Below, in pieces: positions 36,982 to 45,854 of a DNA stretch of 64,000 nucleotides. Under the pieces are notes generated by a model, which made no database searches, was not told where the DNA came from, and saw only the letters and a program-made list of their open reading frames with translations. Location: NCBI RefSeq assembly GCF_021295335.1, contig NZ_JAIWOT010000001.1, positions 2,402,501 to 2,466,500 of the forward strand. The letters run 5' to 3'. Each line of letters opens with the position of its first letter. The stretch's first letter is position 1. This DNA is from Komagataeibacter sp. FNDCF1. Lineage in GTDB: Bacteria > Pseudomonadota > Alphaproteobacteria > Acetobacterales > Acetobacteraceae. Both the position numbers and the translations under genes were made by a program.

Positions 36982-37252
36982 TAAGTACCGTATTCACTGC
37001 TGGTATAGACGCCTTCCTCGGCAAAGAGGCTGGCGAACATTGCGGGTTCATACGGATCACAGGCGGTGACGAAAGCCGTCTTTAGGCGCTGGATCGCGGC
37101 GAGATCGGTCAGGAAGGCCACCTGTGATCCCAGTGTCATTTCAGTGTCAGACCCAGCAAAGGGGGCAATGGCCATGTCGATGGGACGCATGAAAATCACT
37201 CCGGTCAGGTTCACATTACTGGCGGTACGTTTCGCAACACGGAAAACGGACA

Positions 37253-38200
37253 TCAGGCCCGATGGAAGGTGCGGCCCGTGAAAAAGGCGTCGACATTATC
37301 AGCCGCAATCGCCAGCAGGCGCTGCAGCGCAGCGGGCGTGTTGTAGCCCTGATGGGGGCTCAGTACGACATTGGGCAGGCTGCGCAGCGGGCTGTCGGGT
37401 TCAAGCGGTTCATGGGCGAACACATCCAGCCCGGCGGCCAGCCGACCGGCCTGCAGCCGTGCTTCCAGCGCGCCGGGTTCGATCAGTTCAGCCCGGGCGG
37501 TATTGATGATGATGACGCCCGGCCGCAGGCGGTCCAGATGCGCGCCCGACAGGATACCGCGTGTCCGGTCATTGAGGGGCAGATGCAGACTGAGCACATC
37601 GGCATGCTCCAGTAGCGTTTCCAGCGGCACGAACCTTATCCCCGGTGGCGCGGTATCCGGCCGGGTCCGTGTCCAGACAAGGACATTCATGCCCACAGCC
37701 GCGAACAGCCGCGCCGTTGCCGCCCCGATGCCACCATAGCCCAGAATGCCCGCAACCCGGCCGGCAAGCTGCATTCCGCTTGGAATGATCCATTGCCCCC
37801 CGCGCACCAGCCGGTCGCCTTCCACCACCCGCCGCGCAAGCGCCAGCAGCAGGGCAAGGGCATGTTCACTGACGGATGCGTTCCCGTATCCCGGCGTATT
37901 CGAAACGGCGACCCCTTTCTGCCGGGCCAGATCGAGATTGACGAAATTCGCGACACCCATTCCGGTAAAGGAGACCAGGCGGAGCGTTGGCACATCGCGC
38001 AGCACGCTGTCATCAAGCGTGGAGCCAAGCAGGCAGGCATCGGCGTCATTCATGACTTTCCTCCACTCCCCTTCGCTCTCCGGTGCACCCATATGCACCC
38101 GGAAATCATATGTCTGGCACAGGTGTTCCATCAGGCCGTCCGCCTCCAGTGCCTGCAGCACCACGGCATCACAGTCCGGAAACACCAGCTTTCGCTTCAC
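37253..38200 (-). CDS. D-isomer-specific 2-hydroxyacid dehydrogenase (315 aa)
   Basis: NAD(P)-dependent interconversion of a 2-keto acid and a D-2-hydroxy acid. The dinucleotide loop GYGGIG is at 154-159, and the catalytic trio is R236 (NTARAELI), E264 (FAHEPL) and H283 (SPHQGYN). The start is a GTG overlapping the stop of the saccharopine-dehydrogenase-like gene as GTGA, so the two are coupled. It could reduce or oxidise the keto acid left after deamination of the pathway substrate. Specificity is unknown. Confidence 0.9.
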   Translation of the reverse strand: MKRKLVFPDCDAVVLQALEADGLMEHLCQTYDFRVHMGAPESEGEWRKVMNDADACLLGSTLDDSVLRDVPTLRLVSFTGMGVANFVNLDLARQKGVAVSNTPGYGNASVSEHALALLLALARRVVEGDRLVRGGQWIIPSGMQLAGRVAGILGYGGIGAATARLFAAVGMNVLVWTRTRPDTAPPGIRFVPLETLLEHADVLSLHLPLNDRTRGILSGAHLDRLRPGVIIINTARAELIEPGALEARLQAGRLAAGLDVFAHEPLEPDSPLRSLPNVVLSPHQGYNTPAALQRLLAIAADNVDAFFTGRTFHRA

Positions 38201-39381
38201 CTGTCCGCCCCGGCCATCTCGACCACGCCAAGGTGGACATCCATTCCGCGCAGGGACAGTGCGGCGAAAAATGGCTCCGGTTCGATGCAGGTTTCCGGTA
38301 CATGTACGCCGTAGGGCATGGGCACGCCCCGTGCCATCTGGGCGGCAAGGATGGCCGGGGGCACCGCCGTCTTGATAAGTCCGGCAGGCAGGTTCCAGTG
38401 CGGCTGCGGGGCGACAATCATGTCCGCCCGGTATTCCATGCTTTCCGCGCCCGCCATTCCCCTTACCGTTACGCGGGTGGCGCTCCACTGTTCTTCCCTG
38501 TCGGCCACGTCCTGCGGTGTCTCCATCAGGGCCGCCAGAACGACCGCGCGCAGGTCAACGCGGGTTCCATCGTGCATCGACAGGGTCCTGCGTCGTGCCA
38601 GGCCCAGCGTATTCATCATGCTGACGGCATGGTCCACGTCATCGGGAAGCGCTATGCGGAACACGACATTGCGCACCCCCTTATGGGCAAGACTGGCGGA
38701 AATGGTCGTAGGTTCGGGATGATTGGTGCAATACGCGGTAACGGTGCCTATCGGCGCGGGAAACGTCTCGCGCCGTCCGGTCCGCGGCGGCAGGTCGACA
38801 AGCTGCCCGTCGATAAAGGCGCGGGCCGGTTCGGTATGTTCGTCAAGAATGGCGTCGGCGCTGAAGGGCCAGCGGATCCGGCCGTTACGGTCGGTCAGGT
38901 CCCGCATGGCAATGGTGATGTCAACATCCAGCACACGGTCGAGACGGTCCGCGCAGGCCCGCGCCATGACCGAGGTAATACCCGGCGCACTGCCCATTCC
39001 CAGCACCGCGGTGCGCCCGGCGGCCACAAAATCATCATGCAGCGCCTGCTGGGCCTGCGTCTCCTCGGGGAATGTGCCCAGATCCACATAATTCCTGCCA
39101 CACTGCAGGACGGCCCGCATGGCGGGCAGGCACAGGCCCGGGGGGCCGGACATCACGACCGTGTCGCAATCCTTTGCCAGTGCCGCAATGCGGGCTTCAT
39201 CCGTCAGGTCACACGTTGCGGAAAAAAGGCGCGGGTCATGCCCGAAATGCGCCATCCGCCGCTCCAGCGCCCGTGCTGCGATATCGATGAGCAGGATATC
39301 ACACGCCGCTTCATACCGGAGCAGGTCGGCAACAATGCCAAGCGCCTGAATGCCCGCACCACCAAGGATCGCAATCTTCAT
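38197..39381 (-). CDS. Saccharopine dehydrogenase-like NAD(P)-binding protein (394 aa)
   Basis: The Rossmann loop GGAGIQALG lies at 7-15, followed by DILLIDIAARALERRMA and VVMSGPPGLCLPAMRAVLQCGRNYVDLGTF, the layout of saccharopine dehydrogenase/homospermidine synthase-type oxidoreductases. The family acts on lysine-derived secondary amines, but many members have no known substrate. AAGGCGGATTGAC precedes the ATG at 39381. It is first of a row with the 2-hydroxyacid dehydrogenase, NTF2-like, PLP and kinase genes, suggesting an amino-acid catabolic step. Confidence 0.82.
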   Translation of the reverse strand: MKIAILGGAGIQALGIVADLLRYEAACDILLIDIAARALERRMAHFGHDPRLFSATCDLTDEARIAALAKDCDTVVMSGPPGLCLPAMRAVLQCGRNYVDLGTFPEETQAQQALHDDFVAAGRTAVLGMGSAPGITSVMARACADRLDRVLDVDITIAMRDLTDRNGRIRWPFSADAILDEHTEPARAFIDGQLVDLPPRTGRRETFPAPIGTVTAYCTNHPEPTTISASLAHKGVRNVVFRIALPDDVDHAVSMMNTLGLARRRTLSMHDGTRVDLRAVVLAALMETPQDVADREEQWSATRVTVRGMAGAESMEYRADMIVAPQPHWNLPAGLIKTAVPPAILAAQMARGVPMPYGVHVPETCIEPEPFFAALSLRGMDVHLGVVEMAGADR

Positions 39382-39533
39382 GTCAATCCGCCTTTCAGCC
39401 ATCTTGACCCCGCATCCCCACGGGCCGCGCACATGCTGGAATCCTGAATATCTCCTCCGTGGGGGAAATGCATTGATGCCTGATGACAATCTGCTGCCCG
39501 CAGATGACAGTCACGCCGGCACATGACAGCAGC

Positions 39534-40550
39534 CTACAGGCGCGACTGCCATTCGGATGGGGACATATCCACCCAGCGCTGGAATGCACGGCAGAACGCC
39601 GCGACTTCGGAATAATTCAGGCGATAGGCGACCTGACTGACGTTCAGCCGTCCCTCGCGCAGGTAGGCAAGCGCAAGATCGCGGCGCACCGTATCGAGCA
39701 CGCGCGAAAACGTCCTGCCTTCGCGCCCGAGACGGCGCTGCAGGGTCCATGCCGGCATTCCCATCTTGTGCGCCACATCCGCCAGTGTCGGCTGCCGCTC
39801 GGGCAGGGACCGTTCGATTTCATGGCGGACGGCGTCAATCAGTTCAACGGCTGCGGCTTCCCTGTGCGTAAGATGGGAAAAGTTCTCCCGGATGATCTGC
39901 TGCAGCATGGTATTGGCCGTACTGATCCGGGCCACGCGCTCGCCACTGCGGAACACGATTGCATTGACCGGCATGCCAAACCTGACATCCGCGCGCAGCA
40001 GATCACGATGCTCCCGCCATGCCGATGGCGCGCCATGCTCGAACCAGATCTGTTCGGGGCTCCAGTCCTGTCCCATCGCATGGCGGAACATGTTCATGAA
40101 CATGCCAATCGACAGTTCCGCGTCCTGTCGCCGCCCGGCGGAACGGGCAAGCCCGGGCACGGCATATTCCAGCCGCGATAGCGGACCGCCATCGACAATG
40201 GCAAGGTGGGTTCCGCTCTGGTGACGGGGAAAGAATTCCGTAAAGGAACGCAGCGCCGCCTCAAGCGTCTGGGCGGATATCCACATATATCCGATCAGCC
40301 CCATGCTCTCGGCCGGGAATCCCTGGCCGAACCGCATGCCGACATTGTCATTGCCACTGATCTGCGCGGCATGTGCAAATGCACCGGCATAGGCCTCAAG
40401 CGAAATATACGCCGTCGGCCTGTCCAGCATGGCCAGGTCAATACCGCATCGCTCGAGGATATCGTGGCCATCCAGGCCATTTTCAGAAAAAAAGCCCGTA
40501 AGCCCGTGCGTTACACTTGCCAGAACCGAGATTGGAGTATTATTCGCCAT
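39534..40550 (-). CDS. AraC-family regulator, ArgR/OruR-like (338 aa)
   Basis: The N-terminal effector domain (about 20-210) is of the arabinose-binding AraC-N type found in regulators of ornithine/arginine and betaine use. The C-terminal double helix-turn-helix (about 245-335) reads PTLADVAHKMGMPAWTLQRRLGREG, then NVSQVAYRLNYSEVAAFCRAFQRWVDMSPSEW. The ATG at 40550 has GGAGG 11 bases upstream. It sits directly upstream of, and codirectional with, the dehydrogenase-PLP-kinase row and is the likely activator of it. Confidence 0.92.
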   Translation of the reverse strand: MANNTPISVLASVTHGLTGFFSENGLDGHDILERCGIDLAMLDRPTAYISLEAYAGAFAHAAQISGNDNVGMRFGQGFPAESMGLIGYMWISAQTLEAALRSFTEFFPRHQSGTHLAIVDGGPLSRLEYAVPGLARSAGRRQDAELSIGMFMNMFRHAMGQDWSPEQIWFEHGAPSAWREHRDLLRADVRFGMPVNAIVFRSGERVARISTANTMLQQIIRENFSHLTHREAAAVELIDAVRHEIERSLPERQPTLADVAHKMGMPAWTLQRRLGREGRTFSRVLDTVRRDLALAYLREGRLNVSQVAYRLNYSEVAAFCRAFQRWVDMSPSEWQSRL

Positions 40551-40878
40551 TATCCGTTCAGCCTCCAGCACGTCTGGATTACCTGTCGTGAATGGAATAC
40601 CGCCTGTATACGCATACGCACCGTACGCAGCCCACGCCCGTGCGCCCTTCATTTATGAAAAGGGGGCCAACCAGCTTCGGGCAACCGTAATTCGATTCGA
40701 TTCCGTTATGTAATGCAGGGTATGACCCCGGGTTCCTTCCTGTCAAAAAATCGGATGCCACTTCGCCGGTTTGTGATACTCCGTTGCAGATAAGTCGCAG
40801 AAGACCTGCATATGCCACAACAGATCAGGAATTATTGTAAACTGCGGTCCGTTTGACCTGTCACCGGACAGTTATGGG

Positions 40879-40922
40879 GCGGACAGGCCGGATCGGGTTA
40901 CCATCCGAACCGGCCTGTCCGC
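40879..40922 (-). terminator. 18-bp stem-loop 6 bases after the paralogue-2 flavoprotein gene
   Basis: Arms at 40879-40896 and 40905-40922 pair over 18 positions with one mismatch and an 8-nt loop. It stands immediately beyond the stop codon at 40928. No T-run follows on the minus strand, so it is either a non-standard terminator or an RNA-stabilising 3' hairpin. The rest of the 377-bp gap 40551-40927 would hold the AraC promoter; nothing else is recognised. Confidence 0.6.
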
Positions 40923-40927
40923 ACATC

Positions 40928-42859
40928 TTACAGCGCTGCGGCATCCGCCACGGCAGAGGTGACATCGCGCGGAAGATGGGCATCACCGATCACGCGAACA
41001 TCCAGTCCCGCATCGCGCAGGGCGTCCAGCAGTCCGGTTTCACCCACCATGCCCAGCACGGACACCACCGCGTCAATATTGCTGACCGGCAGGCGGCCTT
41101 CCCCCAGAACGCCTTCCACAATTGCGGTGCCGCCTTCGTACCGGACAACCCGTGCGCGGTCGATCATCTCAACCCCACGCTGCCCCAGCGAGCGGATCAG
41201 GGGATAGGTGGTGGTCAGCCCCTCGCCTTCCCCCGGATGCATGGCGGATGTCACAAGGGTGACCTTGTCCCAGCCAAGGGACAGTTTTTCCGCAATGAGC
41301 ATGGCCCCGAGCCGCCCCATCTCGTCACGGACCAGAACATGGCCACCCTGCGCGGATACATCGTATGGGCCGTACCGGGTCAGACCGTCTGCCCCCGGCA
41401 ACGCATCATGATATGGCTGGGAGCCGGTGGCCAGCACCACCATGGCGGGATCAAGGGCCGTTACATTCGCCACATCCGCAGCCTGACCGGTCACGACCTT
41501 TACGCCCAGCCGGTCAAGTTCGCGCTTCCACCATTCAATGACCCTGAGGAATTCGGTGCGTGAGGGGGTTGCCGACCAGAGCTGCATCTGCCCCCCCAGT
41601 CCGGCGCCAGCTTCCATGAGTGTGGTGTCGTAACCCATGCCAGCCAGCCGCCGGGCCGCTTCCAGCCCGGCCGGACCGCCACCGATCACCACGGCGGCCT
41701 GTCCGTCCGCCGCCTGTCGTGTCGCGGCGGCAACCTGCCCGCGCACGTCGGGATTGACCATGCAGGTCAGGGGCCGGTGATCGAGCAGGGCATTGATGCA
41801 GACATTCGCCCCGATGCACGGACGCACTTCCGCCGCCCGTCCCGCCAGGCTGAGCGGCAGGATGCGATAATCGGCCACGTTGGCGCGCACCATGCCAACC
41901 AGGTCTGCATCGCCATCACGCAGGATCTCCTCGGCGGTATCAATGGTGGTGACACGGCCAACAGTCGCCACCGGGACCGACAGCGCGCCGCGCATGACCC
42001 GCGACAGGTGCCGGAACGCCCCGAACGGCGCGGGGGTCGGAGGCCAGTGATCGGCACGTGGCAGCTTCTGGGTATTGTTGCCTGCCGTTACGCTGACATA
42101 GTCAATCAGCCCGTCCGCCTCGATCCGCGCGGCACAGGCGGCGGCGGTTTCCGCCGTCAGACCGCCTGCGACCATCTCGTCGGCGGAGATGCGGATGCCC
42201 ACGATCGCATCCGGCCCCATGGCTTCGCGCACGGCCGCAACCACCTGGCGGGGGAAAAGCGTGCGGCCCTCCACATCCCCGCCAAAACGGTCATCACGCC
42301 GGTTCATGGCGGGGGACAGGAAGCTGGCCAGCAGCATGCCATGCGCCATCGTGACTTCCACGCCATCCAGCCCGCCTTCGCGGCAGCGCAGGGCGGCGGA
42401 ACGGAACAGCGCGATGATACCCTCCAGTTCCTCCGCGTTCGCTGCGCGCGCAATCCGCCATGTGATCTGCGAAAGGGTCCATGAGGCCGAAAGGATTTCC
42501 GTGCCCGTTGTCTCCATCGCGCCGACATGGGCCAGCTGCGCCAGCATGAGGCCGCCTTCGTCATGAACGGCCTGCGAAAGCTTCCGGTAACCGGGGATGA
42601 TGCTGTCATCCGTGTTAACAAGGGTCAGGCCATCGGCCCATACTTCCGACCACAGTACCGGCGTGGCCCCGGTAATCTGCATGCCCAGCCCGGCGCGTGC
42701 CCGCTGCCGGTGGTATTCGATATACCGCTCGCCCGGGCGTCCCTCATCCGCAAGGCCGGGCTGGTGGGCGGGCAGATAGACACGCGAGCGCAGGCGTTTG
42801 CCCCGCAGCGTGAGCGGCTGGGTTATATTTGGAAATCTCGTCTCTGTACCTGAGGCCAT
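40928..42859 (-). CDS. OYE-type flavin oxidoreductase with FAD/NAD domain, paralogue 2 (643 aa)
   Basis: Same three-part layout as the proteins at 24720 and 45855: FMN barrel (about 8-345), iron-sulfur segment, and dinucleotide domain (VVIGGGPAGLEAARRLAGMG). It is the most divergent of the three: the N-terminus reads RSRVYLPAHQPGLADEGRPGERY. The cluster keeps C348, C354 and C366 with A351 at the second cysteine position. It stands alone between the AraC and TetR genes. Substrate likely an N-methylated or unsaturated compound; not resolved. Confidence 0.85.
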   Translation of the reverse strand: MASGTETRFPNITQPLTLRGKRLRSRVYLPAHQPGLADEGRPGERYIEYHRQRARAGLGMQITGATPVLWSEVWADGLTLVNTDDSIIPGYRKLSQAVHDEGGLMLAQLAHVGAMETTGTEILSASWTLSQITWRIARAANAEELEGIIALFRSAALRCREGGLDGVEVTMAHGMLLASFLSPAMNRRDDRFGGDVEGRTLFPRQVVAAVREAMGPDAIVGIRISADEMVAGGLTAETAAACAARIEADGLIDYVSVTAGNNTQKLPRADHWPPTPAPFGAFRHLSRVMRGALSVPVATVGRVTTIDTAEEILRDGDADLVGMVRANVADYRILPLSLAGRAAEVRPCIGANVCINALLDHRPLTCMVNPDVRGQVAAATRQAADGQAAVVIGGGPAGLEAARRLAGMGYDTTLMEAGAGLGGQMQLWSATPSRTEFLRVIEWWKRELDRLGVKVVTGQAADVANVTALDPAMVVLATGSQPYHDALPGADGLTRYGPYDVSAQGGHVLVRDEMGRLGAMLIAEKLSLGWDKVTLVTSAMHPGEGEGLTTTYPLIRSLGQRGVEMIDRARVVRYEGGTAIVEGVLGEGRLPVSNIDAVVSVLGMVGETGLLDALRDAGLDVRVIGDAHLPRDVTSAVADAAAL

Positions 42860-43091
42860 AATGAATAAACTCCATCATTTCCATCGTCGGACTGACGCGG
42901 CGCAGGGAATGCCAGTCCAGCAATGCCCGCCATGGTACGAAACCGTTCGCCACGCACATGGTGACGGACCGGTCCATAACCGGGCCTGCACGATTCAACG
43001 ATAGAAATCTAACCTTATGCAGAGATGATATTCCATATCTTATTTCGTATTTTTAACAATTTTCGCAATACAATCCCGATCTGGATCAATA

Positions 43092-43112
43092 TTTCCTGAA
43101 CACATCAGGAAA
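43092..43112. promoter_or_regulatory. Perfect 8+8 palindrome upstream of the paralogue-2 gene; candidate TetR operator
   Basis: TTTCCTGA (43092-43099) and TCAGGAAA (43105-43112) are perfect mirror arms around ACACA. It lies 233 bp upstream of the flavoprotein start and beyond the 3' end of the TetR gene. The same TTTCCTGA followed by CAC occurs at 47977 in front of the paralogue-3 operon. The gap 42860-43259 (400 bp, AT-rich in part) contains the promoter of paralogue 2 and no evident gene. Confidence 0.5.
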
Positions 43113-43259
43113 AACATGACAGATTTTCATTCCTGTTAGTACAGCATTACACGGACCATACCAGAAAGTAGGCCATTCCCAGCTTTACAGTCCCATTCTG
43201 TATTGGTTTCCTGACCGCGTTCCGGGTTTTCAGTTCATCCGCCTGCTTTCATCATGCCG

Positions 43260-43901
43260 TCAGGTCCTGGCATCGGCGACCAGCACGTGATGGCGTGCAA
43301 AAAAGCGATCAAGGTCATGGGGTTGGGGCGCATGACCTGTAAAGATTTCTATGTAACTGGGAATACGATCCAGGCGGTTGGCAATATCTTCCCTGGTCTG
43401 GTTCGAAATATATCCGATCTGCACCAGATAGAGCGCGTGGGCCCGGACATCCGCCGATGTCGCACTGAAGCCGAAGCGGCGGAACATGCCCATCAGCGCT
43501 TCAAGCCTGCAAGCATCAGCGGCCTGGACTTCGTTGAAGATATCGGGGGACTGCTGCGCCCAGCTACGCACCGCGAATTCCAGCCGTGCATCAAAAAGCG
43601 TTTCATCCAGCCAGCAGTCAAATACATTCAGCGTCGCCTCCACGATCGTTTCGGCATAGGCCTCGGCCTGCTTGACTATGCTTCCCGTATTCTTTTCCCG
43701 CCAGCGTGTCACAAGGGCATCAAGAAGCTGCTCCCGGTCCCTGAAGAACCAGTAAAAGCTGGTGCGTGACAGATTCAGCCTGTTGGCAAGCGTCAGGATC
43801 TTTACGGCGTCAACACCGCTTTCAAGCAGGGTATCATAGGCGGCATCAATCCAGATTTCGGTCGAACCCCGCTTGTTTCCTTCGGTTGCACCTGCATTCA
43901 T
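43260..43901 (-). CDS. TetR-family transcriptional regulator (213 aa)
   Basis: The N-terminal helix-turn-helix (about 15-60) reads IDAAYDTLLESGVDAVKILTLANRLNLSRTSFYWFFRDREQLLDALV, the standard TetR form. The C-terminal ligand-binding part is a helical bundle without recognisable motif. The ATG at 43901 was chosen over an upstream in-frame start at 43955 because TetR similarity and the AGAGG site begin there. It lies between the etfA-containing operon and the paralogue-2 gene, both likely targets. Confidence 0.92.
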   Translation of the reverse strand: MNAGATEGNKRGSTEIWIDAAYDTLLESGVDAVKILTLANRLNLSRTSFYWFFRDREQLLDALVTRWREKNTGSIVKQAEAYAETIVEATLNVFDCWLDETLFDARLEFAVRSWAQQSPDIFNEVQAADACRLEALMGMFRRFGFSATSADVRAHALYLVQIGYISNQTREDIANRLDRIPSYIEIFTGHAPQPHDLDRFFARHHVLVADART

Positions 43902-44024
43902 GCCGCCGCGCCTCTTTCCTTCAACTGCTGAAAATCCCTGGATATTGCAGGGCAATCATACCCGGATCGGGGCACATCACGCGAGCATGGAGGCATCATC
44001 CGGCCGGCCGGCCGGCAGCCACCA

Positions 44025-44057
44025 GCATTCCGCACGGCCTGTTGGCGTGCGGAATGC
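44025..44057 (-). terminator. Perfect 12-bp stem-loop after etfA
   Basis: GCATTCCGCACG (44025-44036) and CGTGCGGAATGC (44046-44057) pair perfectly around a 9-nt loop, 20 bp beyond the etfA stop at 44078. As with the hairpin at 40879, no T-run follows on the minus strand. A (CCGG)4 tract lies just beyond at 44000-44015. Confidence 0.6.
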
Positions 44058-44077
44058 ATGATGGGCATGGATGCCTG

Positions 44078-45010
44078 TCACAGACACTTCTGTATTGCCG
44101 GCAGGGCCTCGAACAGATCGGCCTTCAGCCCGTAATCGGCCACCTTGAAGATGGGCGCATCCGGGTCGCTGTTGATGGCAACAATGACCTTTGAATCCTT
44201 CATCCCGGCGAGATGCTGGATCGCACCCGAAATGCCCACGGCGATGTAGAGCTCGGGTGCCACGACCTTGCCGGTCTGCCCGACCTGCCAGTCATTGGGC
44301 GCGTAGCCGGAATCCACGGCGGCGCGACTGGCGCCCACCGCCGCCTTCAGCCTGTCGGCCAGGGGAAAGAGAACCTCCTGGAACCTGTCGGCCGAACCCA
44401 GCGCCCGACCACCGGACACGATGATCCTGGCCGATGTCAGTTCCGGGCGTTCGGATTCGGACAGCGCATTGGACACGAATACCGAAAGCGGCGGCGAGAG
44501 CTCCGGCACGGCCAGTGTCTCGACCGGGGCGCTGCCACCCGTCGTCGCCGGAAGAAAGGCGGAGGAACGGACCGTTATGACCTGGACCGGGTCCGTCGTC
44601 TGTATTGTCTGGATGGCATTGCCCGCATAAATGGGGCGCTTGAAGGTATCAGGGCCCAGTACCTCGATAATTTCGGATACCTGCATGACATCAAGGGATG
44701 CCGCCACCCGGGGCATGATGTTCTTGCCATTGGACGTGGCGGCCGACAGGATCGTGCGATAGGCCGGGGCAAGCGAGACGATGAATTCCGCCAGCGGTTC
44801 AGCCACCGCGTGGGCAAGCCGGTCATCATCCGCGACCAGCACCCTGCTCACGCCAGCCAGTGCCGCCGCTTCGGCCGCAACCGCCGAGACGTCTTTCCCC
44901 GCCACGAGGACATGGACATCATCACCAATAGCCGATGCCGCCGTAAGCGCCTTTACCGTCTGTTCGGAAAGGGCCGTATTATCGTGATCTGCCAGAAGAA
45001 GAATGGTCAT
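44078..45010 (-). CDS. etfA: Electron transfer flavoprotein alpha subunit (310 aa)
   Basis: Standard ETF-alpha. The FAD-binding C-terminal domain shows [85 protein letters not shown]. It forms a heterodimer with the beta subunit encoded 20 bp upstream and takes electrons from the demethylase-type flavoprotein encoded ahead of it, passing them to the quinone pool through an ETF dehydrogenase or the DgcB-like protein at 28722. No ETF:ubiquinone oxidoreductase gene is in the window. Confidence 0.96.
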   Translation of the reverse strand: MTILLLADHDNTALSEQTVKALTAASAIGDDVHVLVAGKDVSAVAAEAAALAGVSRVLVADDDRLAHAVAEPLAEFIVSLAPAYRTILSAATSNGKNIMPRVAASLDVMQVSEIIEVLGPDTFKRPIYAGNAIQTIQTTDPVQVITVRSSAFLPATTGGSAPVETLAVPELSPPLSVFVSNALSESERPELTSARIIVSGGRALGSADRFQEVLFPLADRLKAAVGASRAAVDSGYAPNDWQVGQTGKVVAPELYIAVGISGAIQHLAGMKDSKVIVAINSDPDAPIFKVADYGLKADLFEALPAIQKCL

Positions 45011-45030
45011 TATGCTATTTCACCCATCTA

Positions 45031-45780
45031 TTAGATGATATCGGTCTCGGCCCTGAGCTTTTCCACCAGTTCAGCAGGAGACCCGACCATGATCCCGGCC
45101 TTGCGCGCGGGGGCTTCTTCCGTTGCCAGTACCTTCAGCCGTGGCGCCACGGACACGCCCAGATCCTCCGGCTTCATCTTCTGCACCGGTTTCCTGCGCG
45201 CTTTCATGACATTGGGAAGCGAGACATAACGCGGTTCGTTCAGACGCAGGTCGGTCGTGACAACCGCGGGCAGGCTGGTCCTGACTGTCTGGAGGCCGCC
45301 ATCAACCTCCCGCGTCACGACAGCGCTGTCCCCCTCGATCACGACCCGGGAGGCAAAGGTCGCCTGCCCCCATCCCAGCAGTGCCGCAAGCATCTGCCCG
45401 GTCTGGTTGCTGTCATCATCGATCGCCTGCTTGCCTGCAATGATCAGGCCGGGCTGTTCGGTATCCGCAACCGCGCGGAGCAGCTTGGCCACGGCCAGCG
45501 GCTCGACACTCTCGTCCGTCTGGACAAGGATGCCACGGTCCGCCCCCATGGCCAGCCCGTTGCGCAGCACGTCCTCCGCCTTTGCGGGACCGATGGAAAC
45601 CAGAACGATTTCCGACGCGACACCGGCTTCCTTCAGCCGGATCGCTTCCTCAACCGCAATCTCATCAAACGGGTTCAGGGACATCTTGGCATTTTCAAGC
45701 GCGACACCGGAGCCGTCGCGTTTGACATGCACCTGCACATTGGCGTCCAGCACCCGCTTGACGGGAACGAGTATCTTCAT
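45031..45780 (-). CDS. etfB: Electron transfer flavoprotein beta subunit (249 aa)
   Basis: Standard ETF-beta, starting [23 protein letters not shown]. The AMP-site stretch [23 protein letters not shown] and the signature [31 protein letters not shown] are intact. It contrasts with the divergent beta-like protein at 26844, which lacks this signature. The gene lies 74 bp after the paralogue-3 flavoprotein gene and 20 bp before etfA. Confidence 0.96.
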   Translation of the reverse strand: MKILVPVKRVLDANVQVHVKRDGSGVALENAKMSLNPFDEIAVEEAIRLKEAGVASEIVLVSIGPAKAEDVLRNGLAMGADRGILVQTDESVEPLAVAKLLRAVADTEQPGLIIAGKQAIDDDSNQTGQMLAALLGWGQATFASRVVIEGDSAVVTREVDGGLQTVRTSLPAVVTTDLRLNEPRYVSLPNVMKARRKPVQKMKPEDLGVSVAPRLKVLATEEAPARKAGIMVGSPAELVEKLRAETDII

Positions 45781-45854
45781 GACTTTCCTCGCATGATCGG
45801 CTGTCCGCCCCGCCCTGCCATACAGGGCATGACCGGGGCGGAGCGTGGCCGGTA

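Larger units (their letters stand above)
35739..37190 (-). pseudogene. NTF2/SnoaL-like protein gene interrupted by IS1031
   Basis: The 5' part (37190-36982) encodes DLAAIQRLKTAFVTACDP and FASLFAEEGVYTSSEYGT; the 3' part (36051-35739) continues YTGRAEIAAFIEDVRRELV, then GRWYLQALEDVLL and a stop. IS1031 and a TAA duplication separate them. Removing the element plus one TAA rejoins the frame exactly, giving a 172-aa SnoaL-like fold typical of small hydroxylases, isomerases or dehydrases. The ATG at 37190 has GGAG eight bases upstream. No other damage is visible, which suggests a recent insertion. Confidence 0.85.
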
